Assembly: GCA_023101885.1 (NCBI GenBank)
Contig: JALPQD010000125.1
Location: 4,881,140-4,945,139, forward strand
Origin: Typhlomys cinereus
Lineage: Eukaryota > Chordata > Mammalia > Rodentia > Platacanthomyidae
Length of the DNA: 64,000 bases
Direction of reading: 5' to 3'
Shown: positions 44,480 through 55,030 of the stretch, piece after piece
Layout: each line of letters opens with the position of its first letter
Numbering within the stretch: position 1 is the stretch's first letter
The notes under the pieces: generated by a model
Database searches by the model: none
What the model was told of the DNA's origin: nothing
Seen by the model: the letters and a program-made list of their open reading frames with translations, nothing else
Position numbers and translations under genes: made by a program

Positions 44480-44545
44480 AGAGGGCACTGTGTGTCTCTG
44501 TAGAGGGTCAAAGGTGACTTCTATGCACCTTTGATTGTCTTATCT
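44392..44545 (-). mobile_element. CA-tailed SINE, 3' part only
   Basis: GT run (44411-44478), then 'gtcagagggcactgtgtgtc', 'tctgtagagggtcaaaggtg'. It matches the 3' part of the copy at 3596-3870 (gtcagagggcactgtatatc). The head is missing. Confidence 0.7.
44411..44478 (+). repeat. GT/GC-GT microsatellite
   Basis: Starts with gcgtgcgtgtgtgcatgcat then a pure GT run. Confidence 0.95.
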
Positions 44546-46057
44546 TTTTGTCATTCAAAAAGATGGGTTTCTTTCTGACATATTGCTGAAAATTCTGATA
44601 GGATAAGCCTATTTTACTCTAAATGGAAATGGGAGCCAAGAGAGAAGTGCAGGTTTCCCTGGATTATGTAAAGTTGTGACAAATACCACATTTTTCATAA
44701 TTTCAGAGTTTTGTTTCACCATGGGTAAATAGAGACCTCCAGAACTATTTAAATTTAGGAAAAAAATAACTGAAATCTCTCTCTCTCCATGAACATCATT
44801 TTGAGAACAATATTTTAGGCCTTGAGCACTTGTTACCACAATGTTCCCTCCCTGGTTCCTTCTGGGGTTGGCTCACTGTTTTGCTGCTGCCACAGAATAC
44901 CACAAATGGCTTTGCTGAGATGCTGTCTATTTGTTACCTAGGACAGGAACAGGGAAGGGAGTTGATCCTGATAGAACATGCAATCAGCTGGGGAAAGGAT
45001 GCCATCTGTATGTATTGCACGAAATGATTGACATTTTTGGCTGGAAGTTTCCCCTTCTTTGATATACATGATAGTGAATGTAGATTTTCTGAGCATAATC
45101 CTCCTGTTGTTGATGGTGAAAACAGAGATGTAGGGTATGTGTTTTTTGAGACTTTGCTTTAGTACATGTTGGTCTAATGAAAAGCCACTTGCTAATTTTC
45201 TAGTCAAATTCACAATCTAATATCAAAGATGCTATGGTGAAGTGGCTTACTGGTAAACCTGCATTTTCTTTCCAGACAGAGATTTAAATAGTTTTGGGTG
45301 GCAGTGATGAGTGACTCTTTGAAAGGTTGGTTGGGAAGGAACTGAAATAGTTCAAAGAAGGAACTGAGTAACTGTTCACAGAATCCCAGGCTGTGCCCGA
45401 TAGTATTAGATATTTTGTGGGATGATCTTGCTTGATCTTCATGAGTACTAGGATAGCAGGAATTATTCAAGATTAGTATCAGGAACTCAGTCAACAGCCA
45501 AGATTTCTGTAGTTTCACTGGAGAGAAAGATCAGTTCTGTTTTGTATCATATTGATTTTCATGCTAATGTACATAGTCACCCATAGTTGCCTGTTTCAAG
45601 GGAATAAACTTTGACACCCTGATAATAATTGTTATCAGAAATGGTGAACAGAAGCCAAATTGGGTCTGACTTGTTGAACAACATATCTGGTACTCAAAAT
45701 TTTAGCAAAAATGTTTTAGATAGTTATCAATATCTTAAAACATGGAGATTTCTCACGAGCATTTTGATTTGTTCTTAGAAAAGGAGGTGATTTCATAATA
45801 TCGTTACCATCAATGGAGTTATTAGGGTATTAATAACTGTAGTGGAACAACAATCTGCACTATACAGATAAATGGTTTCCATGGAGCATTAGTGCCAGAA
45901 AGGGTTATCTGTATGGAATCAATCTCTCTTCATATGCCCCCTTCTAATTTAGCTATTTTCAGTCATCGTTTCTTTTCAACAAACTGTGGGAGCCATAAGT
46001 AAAAGAGGAAAATAAGTCCAAAGTTTTATTTTTAAGGCATCATTCAATTTAAAAATA
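44546..46057. other. Unique sequence with a possible MIR
   Basis: About 45390-45500 (tcttgatcttcatgagtact, then caggaactcagtcaaca) loosely fits MIR. Nothing else recognised. Confidence 0.4.
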
Positions 46058-46252
46058 TCCAATTTATTTATATATGAGGGGAAAGGGGGGGGGAGAATAA
46101 ACATTTGTGTGACATAGTGAATTAGTAAAAGTCAGAAGACAATTTTTGGAAATCAGTTCTCTTCCTCTGCCATGTGGCCTTTTAGAAATTGTACTCAGGT
46201 CACCAGGTTTGAGATCATGTGCCTTGCCTACTGAGCCATCTCGCTAGCCCAA
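46058..46252 (-). mobile_element. B3-type SINE
   Basis: The reverse complement begins 'gggctagcgagatggctcag', then 'ggcaaggcacatgatctcaa', 'acctgagtacaatttctaaa' and 'catggcagaggaagagaact'. This is a B3 head and body; the tail is at about 46060-46075, followed by a G run at 46087-46095. Confidence 0.75.
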
Positions 46253-47327
46253 GGTTTAATTTTTTTCTTAGATCTCTGAGATGTTAGCATATTTGCTGGA
46301 GCCATTTAACAAATTAAACAGTTATTCTCTGTTCTGGGGCTTTTCTGATATCCTAACTCCCAGGAGGATACTTAGAGCAATGTCTTTCTTCTTCATCATG
46401 CAACTTCAATACATTAAAAGTAAAACTAATCTGTAAGTTGTGTTGATCATACAGAGCAAATGCTCAGATCACAAACCATATCCTAAGTAGAATAAAGTTT
46501 ACCTGTATCTCAAGACAGAAGGGAAGGAAAGGTATTACATAGTATGCAGACTGAGCTTGAAGTTCATGTCTGAGATAGCTAAGGAGATCTGTCCTCAAAT
46601 AGTGAAAGGAGTGCATTTTATACCCTATTAATATCAGTTACCACGATTTTCATTGTTGAAGTAAAGCTTAAGTAGAGGATGTAGATTGACCTGGAGAGTC
46701 AATCTCCAGGACTCAATTTTAAAAATCAGCAACACATACGCATGCCTATGCCTGTATCTGCTTCTAATATACACAGGTGCACACTTTCACCTATTTATAT
46801 TATTTTTATATCCGTTGCCAGAGTTTGTCTTGAAAGTAGTACAAATGTTAATTGCATCTTTATATGCTTAGTGTCTGCAGACTTTCAGTGTCCCTGGATC
46901 ACAAAGGGAATGTTGGGAGAACACTGATTCCCATCACCCATGGAAGGAGGCAGCACCATGCAGAGAAGAAGCTTTGAGCAAAGTGCCATAAATGAGCCTG
47001 CAGATGGGCACCCTGCCATGTCCCTCCCCCACATGGAAACTTTATTAGCAAGTACTCCACTGACTCATTCAGGAGACACATGCACATTGGCTCATTGGCA
47101 TTTTAAACTCATGTCATGCCAGGGTTTCTGTTCAGGCTCTATACTGACAGCTTAATGGGTACAGCAAAGAATTCCAGCTTCCACTCAACCTCAAAGTCAA
47201 AGGAAATCTAAGATAAAAGGAATTTAGGCCTCAGAGAGCAATAGGAGTCCCACGAAGCAATTAAAGGAAGGACAAGCTGGGGAAGGGGCTTTCCCCCCTT
47301 AAGTTGGGTGTCCATTTCCAAGGTTAG
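46253..47327. other. Unique sequence
   Basis: Nothing recognised. Confidence 0.4.
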
Positions 47328-47520
47328 AATTTTTTTCTTTTCTCCTTCTCCTCTTCACTCTCCCTTCCCCTCCCCTTCCCTCTCCTTTCCTTTTAGTTTC
47401 TTTTCTTTCCTTCTCCATCCCCTTCTTTCCTCCTTCTTGTCTTCTCCTCTCCACTGCTCTGTTCTCTCTTCCTCCTGCTCTTCCTCCTTTTGCCTCCCTT
47501 ATTTTTTCTTGTTGCCTCCT
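47328..47520 (+). repeat. Pyrimidine-rich low-complexity tract
   Basis: Almost 200 bp of C/T with few interruptions. It has no flanking L1 3'UTR segments, so it is a free-standing tract rather than an L1 tail. Confidence 0.85.
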
Positions 47521-47559
47521 CAGCACCTAGAACATCAAACTGTCTGCAGCAGACTATTT

Positions 47560-47650
47560 TTGAACCATCTGAATTTCCTTATCTATAAACTGAGGGCTAT
47601 AATAACACTAACCAAATTTATGATTTTGGGTTGAGAACTAACTGATGGAT
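47560..47650 (+). mobile_element. Possible MIR
   Basis: 'tgaatttccttatctataaa','ctgagggctataataacact' fit the MIR 3' half. Confidence 0.5.
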
Positions 47651-48152
47651 GTACATATATGCTTATATGGAGAGTCTAAAATTATATCTGACATTGTGAT
47701 AGGTGTTAGAATTTGTTACATCACCCCTCTCGGTGGAGCTACGCATCTTGCATAATTAGTTTCAGCTGCATTGAACAGAATATTTTAATGAAACTGATTT
47801 ATATGATAATGAATCTTTATTATATCTCATAGTAGACCCAGAGCCAAGACTGTTCCAGAAATGGATAACTCAGTAATTCAAGTATGTCAGGAATGTAAGT
47901 CAGCCTCTATACAAGTACTGTAGTTCCCAGTGGTAGTGGAGGCTCTCTGCGTATCACAGTCTTATTGCAGCAATAGCAAGACAAAGAGAAAATAGGGCTT
48001 AGATTATATTTTTTGTTTTTAATGCAAATATTTTCCATGAGACTTTACCTTGTCTTGTTGTCCAGGGTAGAGTCTCATGCTCATACCTAAAGCACAGAGC
48101 ATGGAATAAGCTTTATCCATTAGTCTGGATAATATGTGATTCTTAAAATGAG
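47651..48152. other. Unique sequence
   Basis: Nothing recognised. Confidence 0.35.
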
Positions 48153-48340
48153 AGAGGGCTAGTGGGATGGTTAAATGGGTTAAAGGTCACTGCATGACCC
48201 TGATGACCCTTGGAACTTACATGAAGGTAGAAGGTGAGAATCGACTCAAACCTACAAAGTTGTCCTCTGACCTGAAAATGTATGCAGTGATATGTGCACA
48301 ACCCTCTCTGCCCACCCAACAATAATGATAAAACAATTTT
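48153..48340 (+). mobile_element. B2/B3-type SINE, old
   Basis: Head 'gagggctagtgggatggtta', weak box, 'acttacatgaaggtagaagg', 'caaagttgtcctctgacctg' and an A-rich end. Pattern of the B2/B3 group. Confidence 0.65.
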
Positions 48341-48381
48341 TATGGTATGAGATGGGCCTGCAAGACCACTTGTAAAAGTGT

Positions 48382-48398
48382 GAGAATAAGTCAATTTT
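48382..48398 (+). repeat. Target-site duplication, left copy
   Basis: gagaataagtcaatttt, exact match at 49427-49443. Confidence 0.92.
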
Positions 48399-49426
48399 TT
48401 GTGAGATTAAAATGATTCTTTTTTTTCCCACATTTTTTTCCCAATCATACAAGCTCAATAGATACTCCTGTCCTCTTCCTTCCTCTTCCCCTATCCAGTC
48501 ACCCCTTGAACTCTCCCCCCCTTTTCCCCTTCCTTTCATCCCTTTTCTCTCCCTCCCCCTCTCTTAGTGCCTCCCCCTCCCTTCCTCCCATCCCCTGAAG
48601 CATCCTTTTGTGTGAATGCCAAACCTCACCCTAGCGAGGGGTAAGGACTCAGTGGCATAGCCCGGAGACCATTCTTAGGCTTCCCATTAGTATGGGAAAT
48701 CTATTATTACTGTTAATCTCTTGCCTTTAAGGATCCTACTGCCTGGAACCTTTTTCCCTGTGGTCCATACTAGACTTTGGGGGGGGGTCATTGAAATATC
48801 ATCCATTGTGCAAGTCAGGCAAAGTCTGATGATGGCTATTGTAGCCCTAACTTGTGTGGAGTATCTTGCATATCATTGGCCCTCCCCATCTTACAATCTT
48901 GACACCCCCTCTTCCACAAGGTTCCATGAGCTTTAGGATGGGGAGAGATTTGGCTGGTCTAGTTCCAGGTGATTAATGTAGGGTCTTTGTTGTTGTGAAT
49001 TATGGTTTGTTGTTGTTTTCAGTTTTGATTTTCTTGCATGCCCTTGGCTGCATCCTGATTGGTTTCAAAGGTCACCTCCTAACCAATGATAAAAAACTTT
49101 AAATGAAGATGTTACTATAAAAGGAGATTCAAAGGTAGATGGAATAGGAGTAGGAGACTTCAGTGAGGGGGGTCAGTGTCCCATTTACAGGGTGATTACC
49201 ATCTATCTGCCAGCCCCTATATTCTCCCCAATTGGTGAGATCAAACCTCTTCAGTTTCAGGTGACCAGGAAGAGTGAGCCTCACCAGGTGTCTCGCTACT
49301 TACATGCAATACTAGACAGTGACCTATTTTCTCTACTGAAGCATGATCCCCTCTGTCCTTCCTTCTGGGAGGCCTCCTTTCCCTTCCCTCCTATCCATAA
49401 TCTTCGTGATTACAGTAGGTATTACA
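48399..49426 (-). mobile_element. L1: 5'-truncated LINE-1 3'UTR fragment
   Basis: Just over 1 kb, minus orientation: a degenerate A-rich tail (48399-48437), an L1-1-like terminus (caatcatacaagctcaatag), a pyrimidine tract (48470-48600), then the 3'UTR segments shared with 14700-15480 but more diverged. The exact 17-bp duplication defines both ends. Confidence 0.93.
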
Positions 49427-49443
49427 GAGAATAAGTCAATTTT
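49427..49443 (+). repeat. Target-site duplication, right copy
   Basis: Partner of 48382-48398. Confidence 0.92.
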
Positions 49444-50026
49444 CTTGATCATGGGTTAAGAAGGCAGTGCAGTGACAGGGAATGCTAGGGAGTAGTTGCC
49501 CACAAGGAACTTCCACATACTTTGTAAGTATTTGTCATCTTTTAAAATTGTACTTTAAATAATCCATTCTGGTTTTTAAGGAATATTTTAGATTGTTGAG
49601 ATGTACATGAACTTATTATACTCCTGGATTTCCATAGCAACATATGGTTGGCATTTTGTTATTGCGTATTAAATGTGAAAAGTGATGAGTTTTGTAATGA
49701 TGCTTCTACATGTATCTTATGTGCTTTTGTCAGCTGTACCCCCTCTATTGCTTGCTTCTTACCTTTCTCTTCCCTCTTTTCTCTCCTTTTGCCCCCATTA
49801 TTTCCATTTTCAGTTTCATGTTCTTCTTTTTAACTTTTTTAAAAAAAGTGTACATTCCAGTGATGTAAGAACCACAAATGTAGATTCAGCAGACTGGTAG
49901 TGATGGAAAAAATAGCAGCTGTGTCACAAGAGGAAGATTAAAATTTCAAGTCAGAAGTGAATTGCTGAAATTAAGGATTGGATATTAAAGATAAGTGAGC
50001 TGTGCCAATGTCTTCTGAAGACCATC
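49444..50026. other. Unique sequence
   Basis: Nothing recognised apart from a pyrimidine-rich patch near 49740-49835. Confidence 0.4.
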
Positions 50027-50041
50027 AGAACCCACTTATGG
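50027..50041 (+). repeat. Target-site duplication of the MaLR copy, left
   Basis: agaacccacttatgg, against agaacctacttatgg at 52061-52075 (14 of 15 identical). Confidence 0.85.
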
Positions 50042-50255
50042 CTGCTTTTGCAGCAAGCAGTCTTGCAGCTCTCAGCCCCCAAGATGTCTGTGGTGATGTA
50101 GCCCCCTCCAGCTTTGGGCCAGCCAGTCATGCAAGCTCCTCTTTGAGAAACTGTATCTCCCCTCTGGACCTGTAAGCTAAATAAATCTCCCTTTCTCTCT
50201 TAAGTGATTGGTTTTGAGTGCTCTCTCACAGCAATAGTTAAGAGTAACAGCTACA
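50042..50255 (+). other. Left LTR of the MaLR copy (R-U5 only)
   Basis: Aligns with 51898 onward of the right LTR (cagcaagcagtcttgcagct versus cggcaagcagtcttttagct) and extends past it through U5, ending ..aacagctaca. The poly(A) signal AATAAA is intact here. Confidence 0.82.
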
Positions 50256-51754
50256 GAAAAATTGGTACCGGGTTATACGGTATTGCTGTGAGATTAAGAA
50301 AATCGAGTACCACAATGTGAAGCTATTTGTGAAGCTGAGAGAAGTTGGTACCCAGCAGTATGGCCAAAGCTGTGATGTGGCTAGTGCACCTTTGGAACTG
50401 TTTGTGGGGAGAAATATGGAGAACTTTGGGACTTTGTGCTGAGAAAGTCTTTGCATCTTGGGGATGGGACCAAATGGGCCTTTCTCCTGAGAGCTCCAAA
50501 GAGAGCAATGCTGTGAGAAGCAGATAGTGGAAGCCCAGCCTGTGATGGTCCACAGGGGAACAAAGACTGTTGGCAACTAGACGAGTGACACATGGAGCCA
50601 TGTGTTGGCAGAGAGTTAGTGAAGTTTTGCCCTCCTCCTGAAAGCTTGCCTGAAATTAAACTGGAGTGCTTGGCAAGAAATTTCAAAGCATTGTAGTCTT
50701 AATAATGTGATATGGCTACTTTTAGTTGTCTTCAGAGTTTTGAAAAAGAGCAAAGAATCAGGGAGGAAAAAGCAAAAACTGTAAGATATAATGATGAAAA
50801 AATAAAACTTAAAGATCTGAATCAGAAAGAAGCAGAGAACCAAATGGCTGGTAAAGAGATTAGCTCCATTTGTAAATCAAAGCCTGCTCTCAATTTGAAT
50901 AATAGAAGAGGCCCTAGCTTGAGGGCAAGATCCTCAGAGAAGGCTCCCACCCATAAGAATGCAAATCCTTTTAGAAGAAATAAGCTAAAGGGTCGAGTTC
51001 CAAAGCAAGGATCCACTCTTCCATAAAGCAACTGTCCAGGTGTGAAAGCTTTTTCCCAAGGTCAGCATAGAAAAGTGGTATCAGCTGTGATTCAGTGGGG
51101 ACAGCCTTGGCAAAGTCGTCCGTGTGGTTCTGGTTTTAGAGGCATTAAGGATGCCTCTAAAGGAGGAGATGGTGAAGTCCTCCTCCAAGATTTCAAAAAA
51201 TGATGGAAGCCAGGTAACATGTGACAGAAAGTCTGTAGTTTAGAGGCCCAAGAAGGGCAGTTTGTGCTATGGAGTTAAAGCCTGATTTGCTACTGAGAAG
51301 TAAAAATGTTAGAGATGCCAGAGATAAAATGGTACATGTGCCAAGGAAAGCTGTATACCCTGGGAGAAGTCAACCCAAGAGATTGATGTGTTCTATGGGC
51401 GACTGCATTGGAGGGATGGAACAAAGCCCTTTGGAACTGAGATGACTTCAACAAAGGTTTACCTGTTGGACTTGGAGCTACAAGATTTGGAGTTTGTCCT
51501 GCTAGTTTTTGGTCTTGTTATGGACTGATCTTTCCTGGATATGCCCCCATTCCTTCCTTTTGGAATGGGAATGTTTATTCTGTGCCATTGTATGTTGGAA
51601 GTATGTAATTTATGTTCAGATTTTACAGGAGGCTTTGGACTTTGGACTTTTGGACTATATTGGGACTATACTGATGTAGTTTATGAAGACTTTTAAAGTT
51701 GGACCAAGTAGGGTTTACATAATGAGATGACAATGAGCCTGTGGTGGCAAGGGG
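50256..51754 (+). other. MaLR internal region
   Basis: MaLR internal regions are normally non-coding or carry only gag-like remnants. Here one frame (50712-51026) is open for 104 codons and encodes a lysine/arginine-rich, hydrophilic product without a domain I recognise. A perfect 11-bp inverted repeat lies at 51135-51161. No pol-like sequence is seen, consistent with a non-autonomous element. Confidence 0.75.
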
Positions 51755-52060
51755 TGTCATGGTTTGAGATGTGTCCCCCACAGTCTCATGTGTTTGGCAA
51801 GGTCATGGAAACTTGAGAGGTGGAGCCTTGCTGGAGGAAGGCAGTCACAAGGCGTGGGCCTTGGGGTGGATTAGTCCTAACCTACCTCCAGGAGAAGTCT
51901 GCCTTTGCGGCAAGCAGTCTTTTAGCTCTCAGCCTCCAAGATGTTTGTGGTGACATAACCTCCTCTAGCTTTGGGCCAGCCAGCCATGCCGCCTCAGCTG
52001 TGAGAGATTGTATCTCCCCCCTGTAAGCTGAAAAAAATCTCCCTTTCTCCTTTAAAAAAA
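51755..52060 (+). other. Right LTR of the MaLR copy (U3-R) plus A tail
   Basis: Begins TGTCATGGTTTGAGATGTGT like the solo LTR at 61668. The poly(A) signal position now reads AAAAAA (about 52031-52036), followed by tctccctttctcctt and the A tail (52054-52060). Confidence 0.82.
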
Positions 52061-52075
52061 AGAACCTACTTATGG
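52061..52075 (+). repeat. Target-site duplication of the MaLR copy, right
   Basis: agaacctacttatgg, directly after the A tail. Partner of 50027-50041. Confidence 0.85.
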
Positions 52076-52204
52076 ACAACATACAGTTTTCCCCCAATGT
52101 TTTAAGATTATTCAGTTATTACATTTCTGTGCTAAAATGGAAAAGAGAGTAGTGGTAAGGAGATGAGTGGTAAGGAGATGGTATATTCAGTATTTTCATC
52201 TAGA

Positions 52205-52560
52205 CTGTTGCCTTTCTGTTTTCTGTTGCTGTAACAGTATGCCTGAGATGGATATTCTACTAAGGAAAGAAGTTCCTTTTAATCACTGTTCTGGGAGTGG
52301 AGAAGTCCAAGATCACAACTTCTGAGGGAGTCTCACTTGTGTCACAATAGGGTATAAACATGGGGGAGCAAGTGGGTGTATGCTGAGACAAGCAAGGTGG
52401 AGCAGCAACCTCCTTATCTTCTGGAATAACTAATTTAGTCCTGTGAGATCTGCATCACACTCCCCCTTAATGAAGCTCCACCTCCAACACCAGCACAACC
52501 GCCAATTTCGGTATGAGTCTTGGAAGCAAAATACCACATTCAAACATATCAACCAAAATC
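52205..52560 (-). mobile_element. Ancient MaLR LTR (MST/MLT1-like)
   Basis: 'ttttctgttgctgtaacagt', 'atgcctgagatggatattct', 'tctgggagtggagaagtcca' and 'agatcacaacttctgaggga' follow the antisense order of MST/MLT1 LTRs. It is clearly older than the element at 50042. Confidence 0.65.
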
Positions 52561-52614
52561 TGCTGCAGGGACAAGAGTGAGAATAGTGATTTCCTAATGG
52601 AGGGGTAATTTTCA

Positions 52615-52732
52615 TTATTTAGAGACAGGGCATTATGTTGTAGCCCAGGCTTCTCACATTTGTGGCAATCTTCCTTCCTAATCTGCTTGAGTGCTGGGAT
52701 TATAGGCAGAAACCACCATGTTCAGCTGGGGA
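52615..52732 (-). mobile_element. B1 SINE
   Basis: 'agagacagggcattatgttg', 'tagcccaggcttctcacatt', 'gagtgctgggattataggca': antisense B1. Confidence 0.8.
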
Positions 52733-52779
52733 GGACTGTTTATTTATATATTCACTTTAAAATTTATGTACTGATTAAT

Positions 52780-53119
52780 TTTTTTGTGTGTATATGTATG
52801 AGTATGACGTGTGTGTGTGTGTGCGTGCGTGCGCACACGTGTGCATACATGTGCATGCCATATGCATGTGCAGAAGTTGGGCATCATTTCTCGCTTTGCC
52901 ACTTTGTCTGAGGTCTCTGCATTGCAGTTGCATGAGCCAGGCTGTGGCCTGTGAGCTTCTGGAGATTCTGGGATCCTGTTCCCCATTTCTCTTAGAGGTA
53001 TAGGCATAGCAGATGTTTACCTCACCAGTTGATTTTTATGTGTGAACTGGGGATCCAAAACCAGGTCTTCAGGCTTTTTTGGCAAATACTTTTACCTGTT
53101 GAGCCATCTCTCCAGTCCT
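52780..53119 (-). mobile_element. B3-type SINE
   Basis: Reverse complement begins 'aggactggagagatggctca', then 'ctgaagacctggttttggat' and a B3 body with 'ccacaggccacagcctggct'-like sequence, ending in a CA/GC-rich tail (52785-52870). Confidence 0.78.
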
Positions 53120-53404
53120 GAAGGGGATTTTTTTAAAGGATCGTAATAGTTCTTTATAAAGCAATCTAATCTATAAACTAATCAGAGTATATTATTTTGA
53201 GTGACTGCAATGCAGACTGATTGTACTTTCACTTTCAGTCCAGCTCTGAACCAGAGGTTGAGGATAAAATGTGAATCCAGTAGTCTCAGGTTTTAGGAAC
53301 AAATGAAACATTTTACAGTAATTATTGAATCTCATACAGAATCCTGGGAGAAGTATCATTAAATAAGAGATATGGTTACAGGTCATAGAATTGGGTGTGG
53401 ATTT
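53120..53404. other. Unique sequence
   Basis: Nothing recognised. Confidence 0.35.
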
Positions 53405-53620
53405 GAAAATGAATTTTGGAATCAGACTACTTGGGTTCACATCCTTCTGTGGGATGTTTTTTTCAGATTTCTTATGTTCTTATAGTTTAATTATGTGTTT
53501 TAATTATTTTGTTTATAATGTAGATAATTATAGTTCCTCCTTAATAGAGTTGTCAAATTTATGAAAAAAATGTAAAATATTTAGTATTGTGCTTTTCACT
53601 TGACATAATTGACTTCAGTT
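53405..53620 (+). mobile_element. MIR SINE
   Basis: 'ttttggaatcagactacttg','ggttcacatcc' then an AT-rich worn middle and 'agttcctccttaatagagtt','aatatttagtattgtgcttt' follow the whole MIR consensus in order. Confidence 0.65.
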
Positions 53621-53685
53621 GTTATCATTCTAAAAAAATGTATACTACTTATTTATGAAAGAGAGAAAAAGAGAGAGCGTGCGTG

Positions 53686-54104
53686 TGTTATAGTTAGATA
53701 TAGGTGTCAACTTGATGGTTGAGGGTTTGAGTTCTCGGCTCATTTGTAGAGAATTAGTAATTGAATCAAGCCCAGAACAAACCTGTAGGAGATTGTCTAG
53801 TTGATGGGGAAGGCCCAGCCCATGGTGGTGGGACTAGTCTCTAGGCAGGCAGATAAAACGAAGGGAACTGTTGGAGAAAGTTGGCATCCTTCAGTATGCT
53901 TAGCCAAACATGCTGTGTGGCAGGTAAGAATTGTCCCTATCTCAATCGTTATGTGGATATGGTGCGAACATTTTTCTTGGACCCTGGTGTTGGTGTGAGC
54001 TCTTCTGTCATCTGGAGTAAGAACTGTAACCATACAACTGTAAGCTAAAATAAACCTCTTGTTCCCTTAAGTCATTTTTTCATGCATTTATAAGCAACAA
54101 TACA
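53686..54104 (+). mobile_element. LTR-like repeat ('caacttg' family), TG...CA ends
   Basis: Starts tgttatagttagatataggt with 'gtcaacttgatggttgaggg', then 'gattgtctagttgatgggga', 'aggcccagcccatggtggtg', 'taaaataaacctcttgttcc' (poly(A) signal) and ends ..gcaacaataca. Closely parallel to 58283-58705. It appears to sit inside the B3 SINE whose remainder is at 54173-54316. Confidence 0.68.
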
Positions 54105-54120
54105 GAAAAATTCTCTGTGT

Positions 54121-54172
54121 GGGAGAGGGGGAGGGGGAGAGGGAGGGGGAGGGGGAGGGGGAGGGAGAGGGG
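54121..54172 (+). repeat. GGGGGA-type purine minisatellite
   Basis: About 50 bp made of gggaga/gggggag units, strictly purine and G-rich. Confidence 0.93.
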
Positions 54173-54316
54173 CAGAATAGACATTGCAGAGTTCCAAGGA
54201 GAAGTTTTGGGAGTTGAGTCTCTCCTTCCATCATGTAGGTTGTAGGAATCAAACTCTGCTTGCCAGATTTGTGTTCAGGTGTCCTTACCCACACAACCAT
54301 TTTACTGGCCCCAGTT
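54173..54316 (-). mobile_element. B3-type SINE head and body
   Basis: Reverse complement begins 'ggggccagtaaaatggttgt', then 'ggtaaggacacctgaacaca' and 'ggcaagcagagtttgattcc' as in the B3 group. Confidence 0.68.
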
Positions 54317-54837
54317 GCTATTATTTTTGTTGATACTTAAGATAGGAGAAAGAAACAACCTCAAATATTACTTCTTTTCCCATTGAGGAAAACCTCTGTG
54401 ACATTCATAACTTACCTCTCTCAGCAATGGTGCAAGATAAGTGCTGTGAGGTAGAGTCTTTCATGACCAATTTATGAGCCAAGAGGAGCCTGTCACTCAC
54501 ATCACTGACCACAACCCACACTTGTTACTCATTTAGATATAGGGACAGAATCTGTGCCCTTCTTTGCTCCAAGGGTATCATGCAGACTTGCTTTGACCTT
54601 ATCAGCCTGCATGCTGATGCTTTACTGGATTAAGTGCTTGTGAGAGAGGAGCTTGGGTAAATTAAGTTCATGACCCATAGTTTCCTCCTATGAACCTATT
54701 GCATTAAATTCATGACCATAGTTTCCTCCTATAAACCTAGTTCATTCATTCAACCTTAATGTCTATAACCTACCATCTCTGATATATCAAAGTTCATTGC
54801 AAACAGTCAACAAAGTATCTTTCGAGTTTACAATATT
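54317..54837. other. Unique sequence containing a tandem duplication
   Basis: Only notable item is the roughly 42-bp tandem duplication at 54661-54743. Confidence 0.45.
54661..54743 (+). repeat. Two-copy tandem duplication of about 42 bp
   Basis: 54661-54702 and 54703-54743 share attaa(g/a)ttcatgac, catagtttcctccta and gaaccta/aaaccta blocks with only a few substitutions and a one-base indel. Confidence 0.9.
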
Positions 54838-55030
54838 GTTTGCAACCAGTGAGACGTTTCAATGGGTAAAGGCACCTGCAGGCAAACCTGAAGATCTGAT
54901 TTTGATACCCAGAGCCCACCTAATAGAGAGAACTGATTTCTAAAAAGTTGTCCTCTGACTTTCATGGCATGCTTGTCTATATTTTCTCTTTCTCTCCCTT
55001 CATAAATAAGTTAAATATAAACAAAGTAAG
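54838..55030 (+). mobile_element. B2/B3-type SINE, old
   Basis: 'ccagtgagacgtttcaatgg','gtaaaggcacctgcaggcaa','gatacccagagcccacctaa','aagttgtcctctgactttca' follow the B2/B3 order, ending in an A-rich tail. Confidence 0.68.

Larger units (their letters stand above)
50042..52060 (+). mobile_element. MaLR (ERVL-MaLR) element with RNA-like ends
   Basis: Non-autonomous LTR retroelement of the MaLR group. The left LTR lacks its U3 and starts inside the LTR at 50042. It has a poly(A) signal (50180-50185), a GT-rich U5 and ends at about 50255. A primer-binding region (ttggtaccgggttatacgg) and an internal part of about 1.5 kb follow. A purine stretch (51746-51754) precedes a right LTR starting TGTCATGGTTTGAG at 51755. 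The right LTR has a full U3 but stops about 20 bases after the poly(A)-signal position and runs into eight A residues, with no U5. Flanking 15-bp duplications complete a layout expected of a reverse-transcribed mRNA, not an integrase-made provirus. Confidence 0.85.
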
